A stretch of DNA of 64,000 nt, from contig JANTQA010000015.1 in NCBI GenBank assembly GCA_027625915.1, positions 11,251,001 through 11,315,000 of the forward strand. Reading direction: 5' to 3'. Under the pieces are notes generated by a model. That model was not told where the DNA came from, ran no database searches, and saw only the letters and a program-made list of their open reading frames with translations. Every line of letters starts with the position of its first letter. Positions within the stretch are counted from its first letter, which is position 1. This document shows, piece after piece, positions 1 to 12,083 of this stretch. The stretch is from Anaeramoeba flamelloides (taxonomy: Eukaryota; Metamonada; Anaeramoebidae). A program made the translations under genes and the position numbers.

Positions 1-63
1 TTGGGAATTTTGAGGAATTGTTTTTCATAATCTGTTATTTTTTTTTGCCAATTATTTGTTCAA

Positions 64-270
64 TTAAAACTCTAATCTATTTTTAAAAAACTATTCAAAT
101 TTGCTCCTTCATTTTTAGAATTTTTTTTTAAATAATAGAACTTTAAGTAATCAAAATATATTTTTTACTTGATTTTTATTGTCTAGTTATACATCATTTA
201 AGGTATATGTCTTCTATAAAAAAGAAACACTTTTCTACCGTATTATTTTAACAATTCTACTTTATTGAAA
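64..270 (+). repeat. Dispersed repeat R1, partial copy
   Basis: This stretch is a diverged partial copy of the repeat seen at 405-865 and 33365-33805. Shared landmarks, in order, are a TTTTTAGAATTT block, an ATAGAACTTTAAG-type block and a GTCTTCT-type block before an A-rich run. No coding potential is visible. Family and mobility are unknown. Confidence 0.5.
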
Positions 271-404
271 TGCTTTATGCTTATAATAACATTTTAATAG
301 GAGGTGTTCTCAATGTATAATAAAGCTATCTTACAAATAATATCCTTTAATTTTGGCAAATGTGAATACAATGAGTAAAATAATGCGTGTACAAACAACT
401 ATAA

Positions 405-865
405 TCTGTTTTTCAAAAATTGAATCCGTGTTTTTTTTTTTACTTCTTGTTCCAAGGCAACATCCAATTCAGGTACTCATTAGTATAACTAAGTTCAAAT
501 CAATTTTGAATGTAAACTCCTTGATGTTGTAAGTAAATTTAAAATTAGGAATACAATTTATTGAAACTTTTTCGAAATTATCTCAGTTTTTTTTGAATTT
601 TTTCTTGATTTTTTGATTATAAAAATTTTTTGTCAAAAATTTACTCTATTTTTTGAGAGATATTTACCAATTTGATACTTCATTTTTAGAATTTCTTTTT
701 AAAAAATAAAACTTTCAGGAATCAATACCATAATTAATCAGGGTTTATTGCATATTTTCTTTGATCCTTTGATGAATCGGTCTTCTTATAACAAAAAAAC
801 ACACTTTTTATTTTGAAACATAGGATTATACTTTTCGGCAAGTATTATTTTGACAACAGTACAAT
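405..865 (+). repeat. Dispersed repeat R1, copy 2
   Basis: It aligns by eye along almost its whole length with 33365-33805. Shared blocks include GCAACATCC, CTAAGTTCAAATC, CTCTATTTTTTGAGAGATA and TTTTAGAATTT, then a GATC/GTCTTCT block and ACACAC..TTTTATTGAAACAT. The two copies are diverged by many substitutions and small indels. No open reading frame or clear terminal inverted repeat was found. It lies in the upstream flank of the VPS9 gene. Confidence 0.65.
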
Positions 866-1349
866 CTTTTATCCAAATTTTAAAATAAATTATTTTGAAG
901 GTACAAAATGTTGTTTTTTTGGTTTTTACTATTAATTTTTTGTTCTATTCGGAAATTTTCACTTACAACAGTTAAATAAGGAAGAGTAGTATTGATTTAA
1001 ACATAATTATTCAATTATATTGTATTTGGAGCACATCCAGTTCTAATCATTGACTCAAATATTAAAAACTAATTGAATAAATATCTTCTTAGGTAAATTT
1101 ATAAGTGCTTATTAAGTGTGTTTTAAAGTAGAATTATAAAAAAAACAAAAACAATTCAAAAAGCTAATTTTTTTGAAAAAATAATTTATTTTATATTGTC
1201 GTCAAAAGAGACTTTTCACTTTAACTAAATTCAAGGATAACATTTTTGGTGTACACGAATAATTTGTTTGGAATATACACCCAAACACAAGAAAGGTATA
1301 AAGGGAAGGTTTCATTTTTTATCATCTTTTTTTCTCAAAAAATTTCATT
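866..1349. promoter_or_regulatory. Upstream flank of the VPS9 gene
   Basis: Non-coding AT-rich sequence. Just before the ATG at 1350 is a pyrimidine-rich stretch (about 1316-1335), a feature shared with other genes of this window. No TATA box can be singled out in such an AT-rich background. Confidence 0.35.
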
Positions 1350-4300
1350 ATGGAAAATGAACCTGACTTTGAAAACAACAATAATCAGTTGTTTGAATTA
1401 TTGTCTTTAGATTTTGATCTTCAAAAATTCTTAAAAAGAATTAGTTTTAATGAAATATTATTTGCCTTTCCAAAAAATGATATAACAAAAGAACAATCGT
1501 TGACAAAATCAGATTTATTACAACATATTTTAATTCGATCTTTAAAAAACCCCAAGCACTTTGTAACCCTAAATGGAATTTATGGGATAATAGAGGAATA
1601 TCCATTAACTAACCAAAAAAAATTAATAAAAGAACAAGAACACGAAAAAGAAAAAGTGAACCGAAATGAGAAACAAAATCAAGAAAAACAGAGTTTGATT
1701 TCAAGCCAAGTCAAAAAAACAACAAATTGCAATGAAAATCAAAAAGGAAAATTAAATAATAATAGTTTGAAACTAGAAAAGAAGAGAACGAAACTTCCAC
1801 CTCAACCAAAAAGTAATGTTATTAAAAATCGAGTTAACACTTCTATTGCTCAAGATCAAGAAAAAGAACAAGAAAAAATACGAGAACAAGAAAAAGAACA
1901 ACAAAGAGAAAAAGAAAATGAACAAACCCATAACAACCAAAAAATGGTCAGTAACAAAAAAGAAGAAAAAATACAAAAAAGAAAAATGAGATTATATTTA
2001 ATGGGCTTTGATCGAAATTATTTTCAAACTGTCCAAAACAACCACTTAAATATAAATCTTGAGAATTTCTTGAGATTATTTGATGATCAAAAAAAATGGA
2101 ATAATTCTCAAAATGATCAAAGAAAAAGGCAATATATAATTTGTCACTTAGAAGAAACAAGAATCGAATTCTCAAATGAATTATTCGTAAAAATATTAAT
2201 TTTGGATCAAACTTTTATTTTTCTTGAGAGTGGAAATATACATTATAACCAACAAGAGTTCTTAAACAAAAAGGAAATTGAAGAGGGAAAAATAAAAAGA
2301 AACAGAAATAATATTAATCGAAATTTAAATCAAGAGATCCCCGAAAACGAATCAAACACAATTAGAAAAGAAAAGGAAAAGTCTTCCAATTTTAAGAAAG
2401 AAAACAATCCAAATAATTCCAAAAAAAAATGTCATATCAACATTAAACCATATGTTAAAGAAATCAACGATTTTTTAACTTATTTTAAGAATAATGATAT
2501 TGACTATGATCAAATTCCCACATATTTACAACATTTTATTCAGTCCTTATGTAAAAAAATTTTATCAAAATTTGAATCGAATCTTGAAACAAGAAAGCCA
2601 GCGATATTGGATTATCTGGAAGAATTAATCCATTCAAAGGTATATGATAAAATAATTTACTTGATGAAATTAAATTGGAAGTTTGACCAGGATCGTGTTT
2701 TTCGTTTAACCATAAAAAAGCTAGGTTGGATTAAATTGCATCATTTAACAGTTAATACCCAAAATATTGATCTTTCAAAAATTGAAAAGGCAAAAAAAGA
2801 ATTACAAAAAATTACTTATGTTAAGACACCTCGAAAAAAAATCAAATACTTGTTCAATTGTTGCCAAATAATCAATAGTAGTATCCCAAAACAAAAAAAA
2901 GACGAGATAGGTATTAATTTTTAATTTTTTAACTTTATTATTTTTAAATGTTTAATACACCATCGGTCATTCTAATAGGATATATATATATATATAGTTT
3001 AGGAAATTTTTGGTAAAAATAATTTTTTTCAGAAAATTATCATTTTTTTGAGATAATTATTATTTTTTCAAAAAAAATAGTTTCTTAACAAACCTTTTTA
3101 CAAAATAAATTGTTAAGAAACTTTTAAAATATAAAATTTTTATATTTATATTGGAGATCGATCCGTTATGATTGCTAAAAGCATTTTAAGAATTAGAAAT
3201 ATTTAAAAAAAAAAAATCAAAAATTGTTCATAAAACTTTTACTTGTAGAATTTATTTGTCTATAATTCTTCTTGATTTTTTTTACATCTAAATGAGTATT
3301 TTTCTCGTTTCTCATTTTGGAATAAGTAATATTTTCTTTGGAATAATCTTTCATTAACCAAAAAAAAAAGCAATTTTTTTATAAATACATTACCTTTATC
3401 AAATCTTTATAAATTCACTGATCTTGAAAAATGATAATCCTTTAATGTGAATTTTCACAAAAAAAAAAAAAAAAAGTGATTATTTTTGAATCTTTCTGAT
3501 AAAGCTCTAATATTTAATAACCGGCTTATGATTTTAGTAATCTAAAAAAAAATCATTTTGATATTCTTCGGTTATCTTTTTAAATGTCAATATATAGACT
3601 ATAACCGATAAAATAAAAGCTTTCAAAAATATATTGAAACGAAATCCTTCATTTAAATATTTTAATTATAATCTTTTTGATTATCTTGAAATAATTTTTC
3701 ATATTTAAATTTTCTTTTTTTTTTTATCTTTTTCTTTAAACTTATCTAAAAAAATGAGGATAATTCAATCCATGAATTAATTGCCAAAAACAAGCAAAAT
3801 AACTTTCACATAAAAAATGAACCTAAAATTCAAATGAACTTTTCACTAAACATCTTATTTACATTTTTTTATGTAGAATTTCCCTTTTAAATTTCAAAAA
3901 AAAAATCTTCTATTCATCTTTTATTTTTGATCATTTTAAAATTCAACTTTCATATTATAAAATTGAACAATTCAAACCATTTTTTTGGAATATTGACCCA
4001 ATTGTAAAAAAAATCAAAGTGTCATAAAATATTATTTTTTAATAAGCTATTTCAAAACAAAAATACCTTTTTTAATTTAAATAAAATTTTTTACGATCGA
4101 AAAATGAAAAAAAATAATTTGCTAAAATACAATTTACTATTGTTCTGAATTTGTCAAATTTCTTTTTGATATCAATTTTCTTTTCTTTTCTTTTCTTTTT
4201 CTTTTCACAAAAATCTCTAAATGTAAACATCTATTATATATATAAAAATTTGTTTCTACCAATGCACCCAAAAAAATCTTTCTGAATATCAATAATTTTT

Positions 4301-6350
4301 TTTTAAATTACATTTAAAAAATAACTAAGAAATAATCAAATAATATCCATCAAAGAAGAGTTGATATACTTATATGAATACAATCTAATCAATCAATATA
4401 TTTTTTTAAAAATTGAAAAATTAAAATTCTGTGGTAAATCATGAAGAAAAACAATAATTTTCATTTTTTTCATCAATTGAAGATCAAAAAAAAAAAATTC
4501 CAATTGAAATAAATAATTTTTTTTACAATCTTACACCTTTTTAATAACTTATGAATTATACTTTTTTACTTAATCACTATATATTTTGTAATATTTTAAA
4601 AAAATTGTAAAACAATTAACTATTTTTAAAAAAAACTTAAAACAAATATAAAAAAAAAAATTAGCAAAAGGGTATCAAAAAATAATTTTAATTTTGAAAT
4701 TTCCAAAAGTCAAAATTTTTTCTTCTAATATTCTATTCTGAGCCTTTAAATATATATATATAATTCATATATTAAAATTGATCTCTTGGGCTGGGAATAG
4801 ATTATATATATTGTTTACTTATTTCATTTATTAGTTTATCATATCTATTAGAAATCAAGTTTATTTTTTTCAGTTAATAATTTTTTCCATGTTTTTTTAG
4901 CAAATAAAAAAAATACTTCGATTAACTCATGAATAATATTGTTTAACTGTCAAATATAAAAATCAGAAATTTTGAATATTGATCTTTACAGTTTTAGATT
5001 TTTATTATTTTTCTTTTCTGAATTTTTAATCAAATGTAATAATTGGTTTTTATTGTTGGTTAACGCATTTTTTTTCGAAAATTTATATCAAAAAGAAATA
5101 CAATTAATTTGGGAATAAAACAATTGTAATATTAGAGAGAATTTAATGAAAAAGGTAAATATCTTACAGCTAGTTCTAATTTTAATAAATAAACTTTCAA
5201 AGAAATTTAAGGCAGAATAAAAATCTCAAATTAAAGCACAAAATACAAATTCTAGTAAAATAATGAGTGTAAAATAAAATTCCAAAGTATGTTCTTTAAT
5301 TTGAGATTTTTCTGTGAATAAAATTTCGATGAAAGCTTGTGCCTTAAAATTGAAACTGGCTGTAAAAAAGATCATGAGTTGTTAGGAAAAAAAGAAAATT
5401 TTAATATATATTTCTTAAAATAAAAAAAAAAATAAATTTCAAAACATATTATTAAAAAAATGTTTCAACAAAAGAACTCATTTCAAAAAAAAAAATTAAT
5501 AAAAAATTAAAAATACAATTTTACTAATGATTAATAATTTTTAATTTTTTTTTTTTTTTTAACAAATTATTTAAAACAATGAATAGGAATTGACAGATTT
5601 TTACCAATTTTAATTTATATTCTATTACATTCAAAAATACCTAATATCAAATCTAATCTTGAATATATTAACAAATTTAAGAAAACTGGGGAATTGCAAT
5701 CCAATAAAAGACAATATTCCATTTTACATTTAAAATCGGCAGTTAGTTTTCTTGAGAGTGTGACACCTGATCAACTTTTCATTAACCTTAGGATTTGGGA
5801 AGAAAATATGAAAAAGAAAAAAAATGGAACTGAAAGTAATAAAAAATGCAAAATGAAAAATAAAAAAAAAAATGAAGAGGCAAAAAAAATAAAAAATAAA
5901 AAAGCGAATAAATTTAAAGAAAATAAAAATCAAAAAAAAATCATTCAAGAAATTGAAAATGTCAACAATTACACTAATATAAATCACAACTACAATAATA
6001 ATAATAATAAAGAAGACAATTTAGATGCGTCTGGTATTACAAAAGAAAATAATAAAGAATTTGATAATATGAGTTTAAAATGTAATACTATAAATGAATT
6101 ATCAGGCAATAAAGAATTAACCAAAAATAATCTACCAATAAATAAATCAAAAATTGTAAATCTAAATATACCAAATGTAGAAAAGTTAAAATTTTCAGAA
6201 TTACAATTAAAGCCTTTAAATGAAAATTTTACCGATTTTGATATTAATACTTTACCTTTGGGTAAAGTAAATGATTTTGTAAATGAATATAAAAAATTAT
6301 TTTTCAATTATAATCTACTTCAAACTTTTATCCAAAATCAAGAAAAATAA
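1350..6350 (+). CDS. VPS9-domain Rab guanine-nucleotide exchange factor-like protein
   Basis: Two exons, 1350-2910 and 5587-6350, give 774 residues. The family activates Rab5-type GTPases on endosomes. After a Gln/Glu/Lys-rich coiled-coil-like region (about 90-210), residues from about 365 match the Rabex-5/Vps9 helical bundle, with a VYDKIIYL segment, KKLGWIKLHHL and KTPRKKIKYLFNCC. Exon 1 ends in phase 1 at ATA-G|GT. Exon 2 opens after AATAG and restores the VPS9 core: IDRFLPILIYILL, then NIKSNLEYINKF, then QYSILHLKSAVSFLE. The Asp before the FLP motif (about 523) and the Tyr of the last block (about 564), both conserved in the family, are present. The tail beyond about 600 is Lys/Asn-rich and unassigned. 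No ubiquitin-binding or zinc-finger region was recognised. Family and splice join are well supported; the Rab partner is unknown. Confidence 0.85.
2911..5586 (+). other. 2,676-bp intron inside the VPS9 core
   Basis: Donor GTATTAATTT at 2911 and acceptor AATAG ending at 5586, phase 1. Family residues continue directly from one exon to the other, so no exon seems to be missing. The interior is AT-rich, has stops in all frames, and carries an R2 palindromic element at 5165-5364. There is a short (AT)n run near 2980 and a CTTTT-type run near 4170-4206. No pyrimidine tract directly precedes the acceptor. Confidence 0.8.
5165..5364. mobile_element. R2 palindromic MITE-like element, copy 1 (diverged)
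   Basis: A 200-bp near-palindrome bounded by TA dinucleotides (TACAG..CTGTA), inside the VPS9 intron. It shares the internal blocks AAATTTAAGGC, CTCAAATTAA, GATTCTAGTAAAATAA-like, TTTAATTTGAGATTTTT and GTGCCTTAAAATTG with copies at 31873, 41000 and 49754. Non-coding. TA flanks and CAGT ends resemble Tc1/mariner-derived MITEs. Confidence 0.7.
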
Positions 6351-8685
6351 TTAATTTTTTCTAAATTTTTTTTTTTTTTTAGAGGTGTACTAAAAAATGA
6401 AAAATGTATTTGAAATCCAAATAAACATTAAGAAAAGTGAGGGTTTGTCCTATATTTTAAATTTTGTACATTTACAAGTAAAAAAATCTTTTTGCCAATA
6501 TTTTTAATTTCCCAAAAAAATTGAGAAATTTTACACTAGACATTCCAATGAAATGGTCATAAAATTTTCATTTAGCATTTTTTTTTTTTTTTTTTGAAAT
6601 TTATGGTTTGTTCAGGGATTTAGTTTATGGTTATGGGCTTTGCTCTAGAGTTTATAATTCCTCTTATTTCAAAATAATTTTCATTTAGTTGATTCTTAAA
6701 AAAAAGTGAATTTTTCTTTTTTTGCTGGACCTCTTTGGGTGAAATGGAGTTTATAAACATAAACTCATAAAAATTTAAAAAAAAAAAATTGTGAAACGGA
6801 AATTGGTAAATCAAAATAAAAAAAATTCACAAAAATTTGTTCAAATATGATAAAAAATCGTTTCAAATTGAAACTAAATGTGTAGTGGTTAGTTCTTAAA
6901 TCTTTATTATTGTAGAAATTACATTGATTGTATTTTTTTGGATTATATCAGTCTTCATAAAGTTGAAGACGTATCTCTAAGTTTGGTTTCTTCATCCCTT
7001 TGGTTGGAATCCCAATACAAAATGAATGATATTTTAAATTTTTTTTTATTGAGTTGGTTCATTTTTTATATTAAAAAAAAAAATATAGTTAACTAAATGA
7101 TTTTTTGGGAATATAATTTTATCTTTATGAGTAACAAATTAAATGTATTATGGAACATGTGATTTATGAGCATTGTTGACAATAGAGGTTTGATTGAAAA
7201 TTTTGTAAATTTTTTCCAAAAATTTTCCTTTTTTTTATAAGGATCTTTATCAAGAAAAGATACCCGATTAAATATGAGCCAATATTTTTATTATTTTTCA
7301 CCAATAATACACAACATTATAAAATAATAATCTAGATTCTTTGTACATAATTATCTATTAATAAAAACATTGTTTTTCCTTCTTAATTATATTTTCAATT
7401 ATAAATATGAACTTTTTTACAAATCAAACTTTAAGAAAAAGGGAAGAATTTTTAGATGTTGTTGAATTATTAAGTTACCTTTCAGTGGTTTAAGAAACTG
7501 ACTAAAGAGATAAACCCCCAACTTGTGGATGGTTTTTTGATTCATTAAATATAATAAACATTGATTATATACAAGACAAAAAAGGTATTAGAATAAAACT
7601 ATATATTTTGTGTTTCAATTTCACAAGATTATTCTTCTCATTTATACAAAATTTTTGTCAATTTTTTTGTTGATCCCTTTATACAGAATGATATTTTGTT
7701 ATTATATTATTAATTTACTTGAAAATCACCAAAAAAAAAAAAGATAAATATTTTTTTTTTTCACTCAAAAATTTTTCTTTTATATTCGAAAACCATCAAT
7801 AATAACTAATTTTAACTTCTATCAGATCTTCAAAAAGAGTACTATTAATTGACTTATTGAAATGATAACTAAACCAAACATCAATGATTAAAAATTGAAT
7901 TTGAATGATCATAAAATATTTTTTCAGTTTGTCTGGGACACACTTGGTAAACAAAACAATTTTAATTAGCAAAAGGATACTTCCAAATTCAACAAAAACA
8001 AAAAACACAACAAAAAAAAATAACATAATTTGCTTTTTATTGATGGAAACTATCTTCTTATTTGTTTTATTTTTCTTTAACAAGAATGATCTGGATCTTC
8101 AAATCAAAAAAAAAAAAAAGAATATAAAATGGCATCTCCTCTTAATTACTTTAAAGTACAGAATTTTCTTTTCTTGGATATTTTGTTATCATTCTCCAAA
8201 AAGGTTCTATTCAATAAAATTCTAAAATTGGCTCTTAATGTCTCATTATAAGAATAAAATCTCAAAAGAAGAGATAAAAAATTAGTTTGATTCATTTTTT
8301 TGAGTTTAATCTTTTCTTTGTATTTGTCTGATTTTCAATTTTGTCTTCAAGATTTTTTTCCCAAATCATTCAATGGTTATTAGAACCAAGTTAAAAATTA
8401 CCTCGAGGAAAATAAAGTTATTTTTGAAAACTATCATCTTCTCAGAAAAAATAGCAGAGAATAATCTAATTTGCTAAAGTTAATTTTGGAGTTGGTTTTA
8501 AAAGTTTCTATAAATCTCCAAGAAAAAAATATATCTCTCTCATTGTTGTCAAAACCAGAAGTGGGTTTGTGAAAATTGCTGACTTCAAAAACATTTCCCT
8601 TCCTATCAACTTTCAAAAAAAAAATAAAAATTTCATTTTTTTTTGTTTTTGTTTTTCATATCAACACCTTTTTGTTTTTCCCAAA
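6351..8685. other. Intergenic spacer
   Basis: About 2.3 kb of AT-rich sequence. A poly-T run lies about 15-30 bases after the VPS9 stop and could belong to 3'-end formation. A 28-codon ATG-initiated frame at 7407 looks mildly protein-like but has no support. The pyrimidine-rich stretch at about 8638-8680 precedes the next start codon. No RNA gene or further exon was identified. Confidence 0.5.
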
Positions 8686-8937
8686 ATGAGTAAAACTTTA
8701 GCTGTACCACAAAACCGAAAAGTTTTACATAAGACACGATCGTCTCAGATGTTTCTACCAATGATGAAAAATGAAGATTTAAAACTAACAGGGCAATTGC
8801 TACACAAGTGTAATTTTGCATATGTTATTGAAGGTTATAAACAAATCAACCCCGTTGTCATAAAAAGATTTAGAACTGACAATTTAACCGAAAAAGAAAT
8901 TGAAAGATTAAAAAATGAGCTTAGCAGTTTTCCGTAA
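8686..8937 (+). CDS. Small hypothetical protein, 83 aa
   Basis: Single exon. The start at 8686 was chosen because the frame upstream of it is a translated poly-pyrimidine tract and because CCCAAAATG resembles the start context of neighbouring genes. Composition changes clearly to coding-like at this point. The protein is basic, with a Lys/Arg/Gln N-terminus (residues 1-20), a middle part LLHKCNFAYVIEGYK (about 38-52), and a C-terminal helix-like NLTEKEIERLKNEL (about 66-79). There is no signal peptide or transmembrane segment. I do not recognise the family. It could be a complete small gene or one exon of a larger one, though no convincing partner exon was found. Confidence 0.6.
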   Translation: MSKTLAVPQNRKVLHKTRSSQMFLPMMKNEDLKLTGQLLHKCNFAYVIEGYKQINPVVIKRFRTDNLTEKEIERLKNELSSFP

Positions 8938-10341
8938 CTTCTTCAAATATTTTCTCCTTTTTTTTTTTATTATCATCACAAATCAAAAAAATCATCTATT
9001 TTTGAAAACACTTGAACTTTCTGGTTTGTTATTTTTTAAAAGGAAAAACATAAAAAAAAAAAAAATACTTTCAACAGCATCCCTGTTTGGCTTCAAAATT
9101 TTTTATATTCATTAATGAAAAAAAGTAATAAAAGACTTTTTTAGATTTCTTTTTTGGTTAAAAGGTTTTTTTATTGAGAAGAAATAAATCTAGGTATTTG
9201 AAAACTTGATTGATTAAATGAAAAACGTCTGGATTTTGCTCACTAAATTACCTTTTTGTTTATTTTTCGTTTTTATTCAAAAAAAAAAAAAAAGAAATTT
9301 CTTTTTCTTTTTCCTTTTTTCAAACATTTTTTAAGAAAAAGGAAATTAAAAAAAAAAAAAACAAAGTATTTTCCATCTGGCTAAATTAACCACTTTCCTT
9401 GAAGTGCCAACTCAAATAATTTCTTCTTCATATTAAGTGAAGATTGTATTTTGCTTCACAAGTCTGGTATTTGAACAATAAATAGAAAAAGAATTTTCAC
9501 TTCATTTATGCCTTCGTTTTCCAAAGAAAGTGTTTTCAAAGAAGAGATAGATTGTAATTTTGGATCTATATTTTTGTTTGTACTTTTTTATGATCTGTGT
9601 TGTGTAATTTTTGGTAAACTAAGAATACTAAAGAAAACAAATAATAAAGAATTGAAAAAAAGATAATCATTTGGAAATTTATCCAATTTAAATTTCAAAT
9701 GCCAGTAAAGTCATTTTATTTAAAATTGTTCAAAACTCACCAAAAAGCCAAAAGCCAAAAATTTCAATAATTCAGAACCAAAGTGTTATATTTAATTTTC
9801 GAACAACCTTTTTATGGCTATTTTTGAAAACATTTTGTCTCCATTTTTCAAAAATGACAAAACAAACCCACTTTTATCTTATTTTCAATAAATTTTGTAT
9901 TAATTGTTCAAAAAAAATTAGTTTGAATTTATTTTTCAATAATAAATCCCAATAGCCAAACATTTCTTTGATCAAAACTGGAAGAAAAAATCAAAAAGTG
10001 AAATAATTTGTTTCGATCTTACAAATATTATAATTTCTACTGTCATTTTTCAATTCATAAATGAAAATTTTTATTTCAAGCCCCCAAATATTTTTTCCTC
10101 AAATTGGTTGAAAAAATCCAAAAATATTCACTAAATCAATTAGAAATCGTATTTCTGGAGATTTAATTAAACTTCCTTATTGAAACTTGCAAGATCAAAT
10201 TATATTTTCTTCAATTTGAATAGAACAGTATTAATTCGATTTTTATTTCCATTTATAATATTTGGAAATAAATATATATATATATATATATATAATAGTT
10301 AATTTTGGGGGTTCTTGATTAGAATCACCAAATCAGATAAA

Positions 10342-11039
10342 TAAACTATTTTTCAGTCAAAGGGGCCCTGTTGTCATAGTATAATACATGTGTTTAAAGT
10401 GTTTGCATGGATATTAGAAGAAAAATTTTATTTTGGAAATTTTCAAAAATGAAACCAGTTTTTCATATTTTTTGATTTTTTTTTTCGATTTTTTTTTTAA
10501 AACGTCATTCAGTTGCAAAATTTTTTTTTATTGCAAGATCAATAGTCACTTGGTAAAAATGTGTTATTCTAAGGTTATTGAAACCATGTAAAGATTGTTG
10601 AGAAATCATATTGATTTCTACTGCAATTCTATGAAGATCTTTGATCTTGATATTTGTTTAATCAAAGTAAAAAATTTTCACTTCATTTTCATTTCCTTTT
10701 TCAAATAGAGACCACAAATACCAACAAACTCCGTTTGGGGGCTTAATTTCTAAAAGAAAAGTCTGGAAAATTAAGTGAAAAATGTTTCATAATTATTATT
10801 CAAATACCAGTACAAGTTCAAAACGAACATCGTTGTTTTTCTCAATAGGGCCCTAAGAATTTGAGTTTTACAATTTTTAAGAAAATTTATTGATTAATTA
10901 GTTTTCTTTCAGACGGATATCACCAATTCTTTAATGTGTATTATTCTACTTATTTCTTATTTGTTCTTCAAAGGTCAATTATATAAAATAATTGATATTT
11001 GAAAAAAACGTTGGGCCCCTTTGACTGAAACAGAGTTTA
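10342..11039. mobile_element. TA-flanked terminal-inverted-repeat element, non-autonomous
   Basis: The ends carry a perfect 18-bp inverted repeat, TTTCAGTCAAAGGGGCCC at 10351-10368 and its complement at 11013-11030. It extends outward imperfectly to TAAACT / AGTTTA, so the whole unit is bounded by TA. That would fit a Tc1/mariner-type TA target duplication. The interior (about 650 bp) has no open frame, hence a MITE-like or deletion derivative. A third GGGCCC block lies internally near 10849. A diverged relative of the interior lies at 16205-16640. Confidence 0.75.
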
Positions 11040-11071
11040 GAATTAAGAAAAATTTAAGGATGTACATTTAA

Positions 11072-11335
11072 AATGAATTCTTCAGATACACATCAAATAT
11101 CACCTTATTTTATATTGGTTCAAGGCAAATACGATCTTTTATCCACAGATTAAAAATAAATTATTTTTTAAAAATTTGGTAAGTGGGAGTTTTAAAAGAC
11201 GAACAATAAATAAAAACCAAGAATTACCATTTTTTCCAAAAAATAATTTAATTTTAATCTGTGGATAAACCATCGTATTTGCCTTGAACTAATATAAAAT
11301 AAGGTGATATTTGTTGTGTATCTGAAGAATTCATT
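11072..11335. mobile_element. Foldback palindromic element
   Basis: A 264-bp near-perfect inverted repeat. The left arm is about 11072-11172 and the right arm about 11234-11335, both beginning AATGAATTCTTCAGATACAC from their outer ends. A loop of about 60 bp separates them. The arms differ at only a few positions, suggesting recent origin or gene conversion. Non-coding. It sits 33 bp from the TIR element at 10342-11039. The target duplication is unclear. Confidence 0.75.
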
Positions 11336-12083
11336 CGGAAGGTACTTTCTTAATTATATTCATAATTAAAAATAATCCAATTTATAAATGCAACAAATTG
11401 TTTTTATAGAATTAATGAAGACCAAACAAAAGATTTTTAAAAAAAAATTTCAATTTGCCTTCAGGTGTTTGTATTGAATAGTTTGGGTTAACTCTAGAAA
11501 CTTTTTCGACTTCATTTGTACTGAATTTATCAAACAAGTGTAATATAACTTAATAAATGCAAAAGCTAATAGTTTAGATTAAATGTAAGGATTTTTAATT
11601 AACTTCGTGAACTTAATGTATCTTGAATTAAAAAGGATGAAAAAAAAAAATATTTTTCAATATTGTTAACAAATTCTAGAAAAAACTTTTGTTTTTTTAA
11701 GAAGAAATTTTTTAGAATTTGTCAAAAATTTTAACTTTTTCCCGATAAAAAATGTGAATTTAATTTACAAGTTTATTAGTCAATTTAAATTTATCAATTT
11801 TTTTTTTTTTTTTTAATATAAAAATAACAATATTTCTTTTATAATTTACGTTTAAAATTGTTTATTTTCAATATCAAGTACATATTATCATTTATTTGAA
11901 AAAATATGTTTGAAATTTTTTCAGCTTTTATAAAGATAATTGAAAACAATCAATATTAAGATAAAAATAATACAACCCCTTTTATTAAGCTGTTCCATTT
12001 ATGATTATTCTTAAAATCTAATATAATTTGATAAAACAAAACAAAATAAAACAATAAAAATAACAATTAAATTAATAAAAAGT

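Larger units (their letters stand above)
8938..12083. other. Repeat-rich intergenic spacer
   Basis: About 3.1 kb containing a TIR element (10342-11039) and a foldback element (11072-11335). A (TA)n run lies at about 10271-10294. A 52-codon ATG frame at 9508 is mildly protein-like but shows no kinase signature. The missing N-lobe exon(s) of the downstream pseudokinase could lie here but were not found. Confidence 0.5.

Noticed and set aside
9508-9666. 52-codon ATG frame considered as first exon of the pseudokinase
   Set aside because: No glycine loop or VAIK-type lysine, and no donor in a phase that demonstrably matches.
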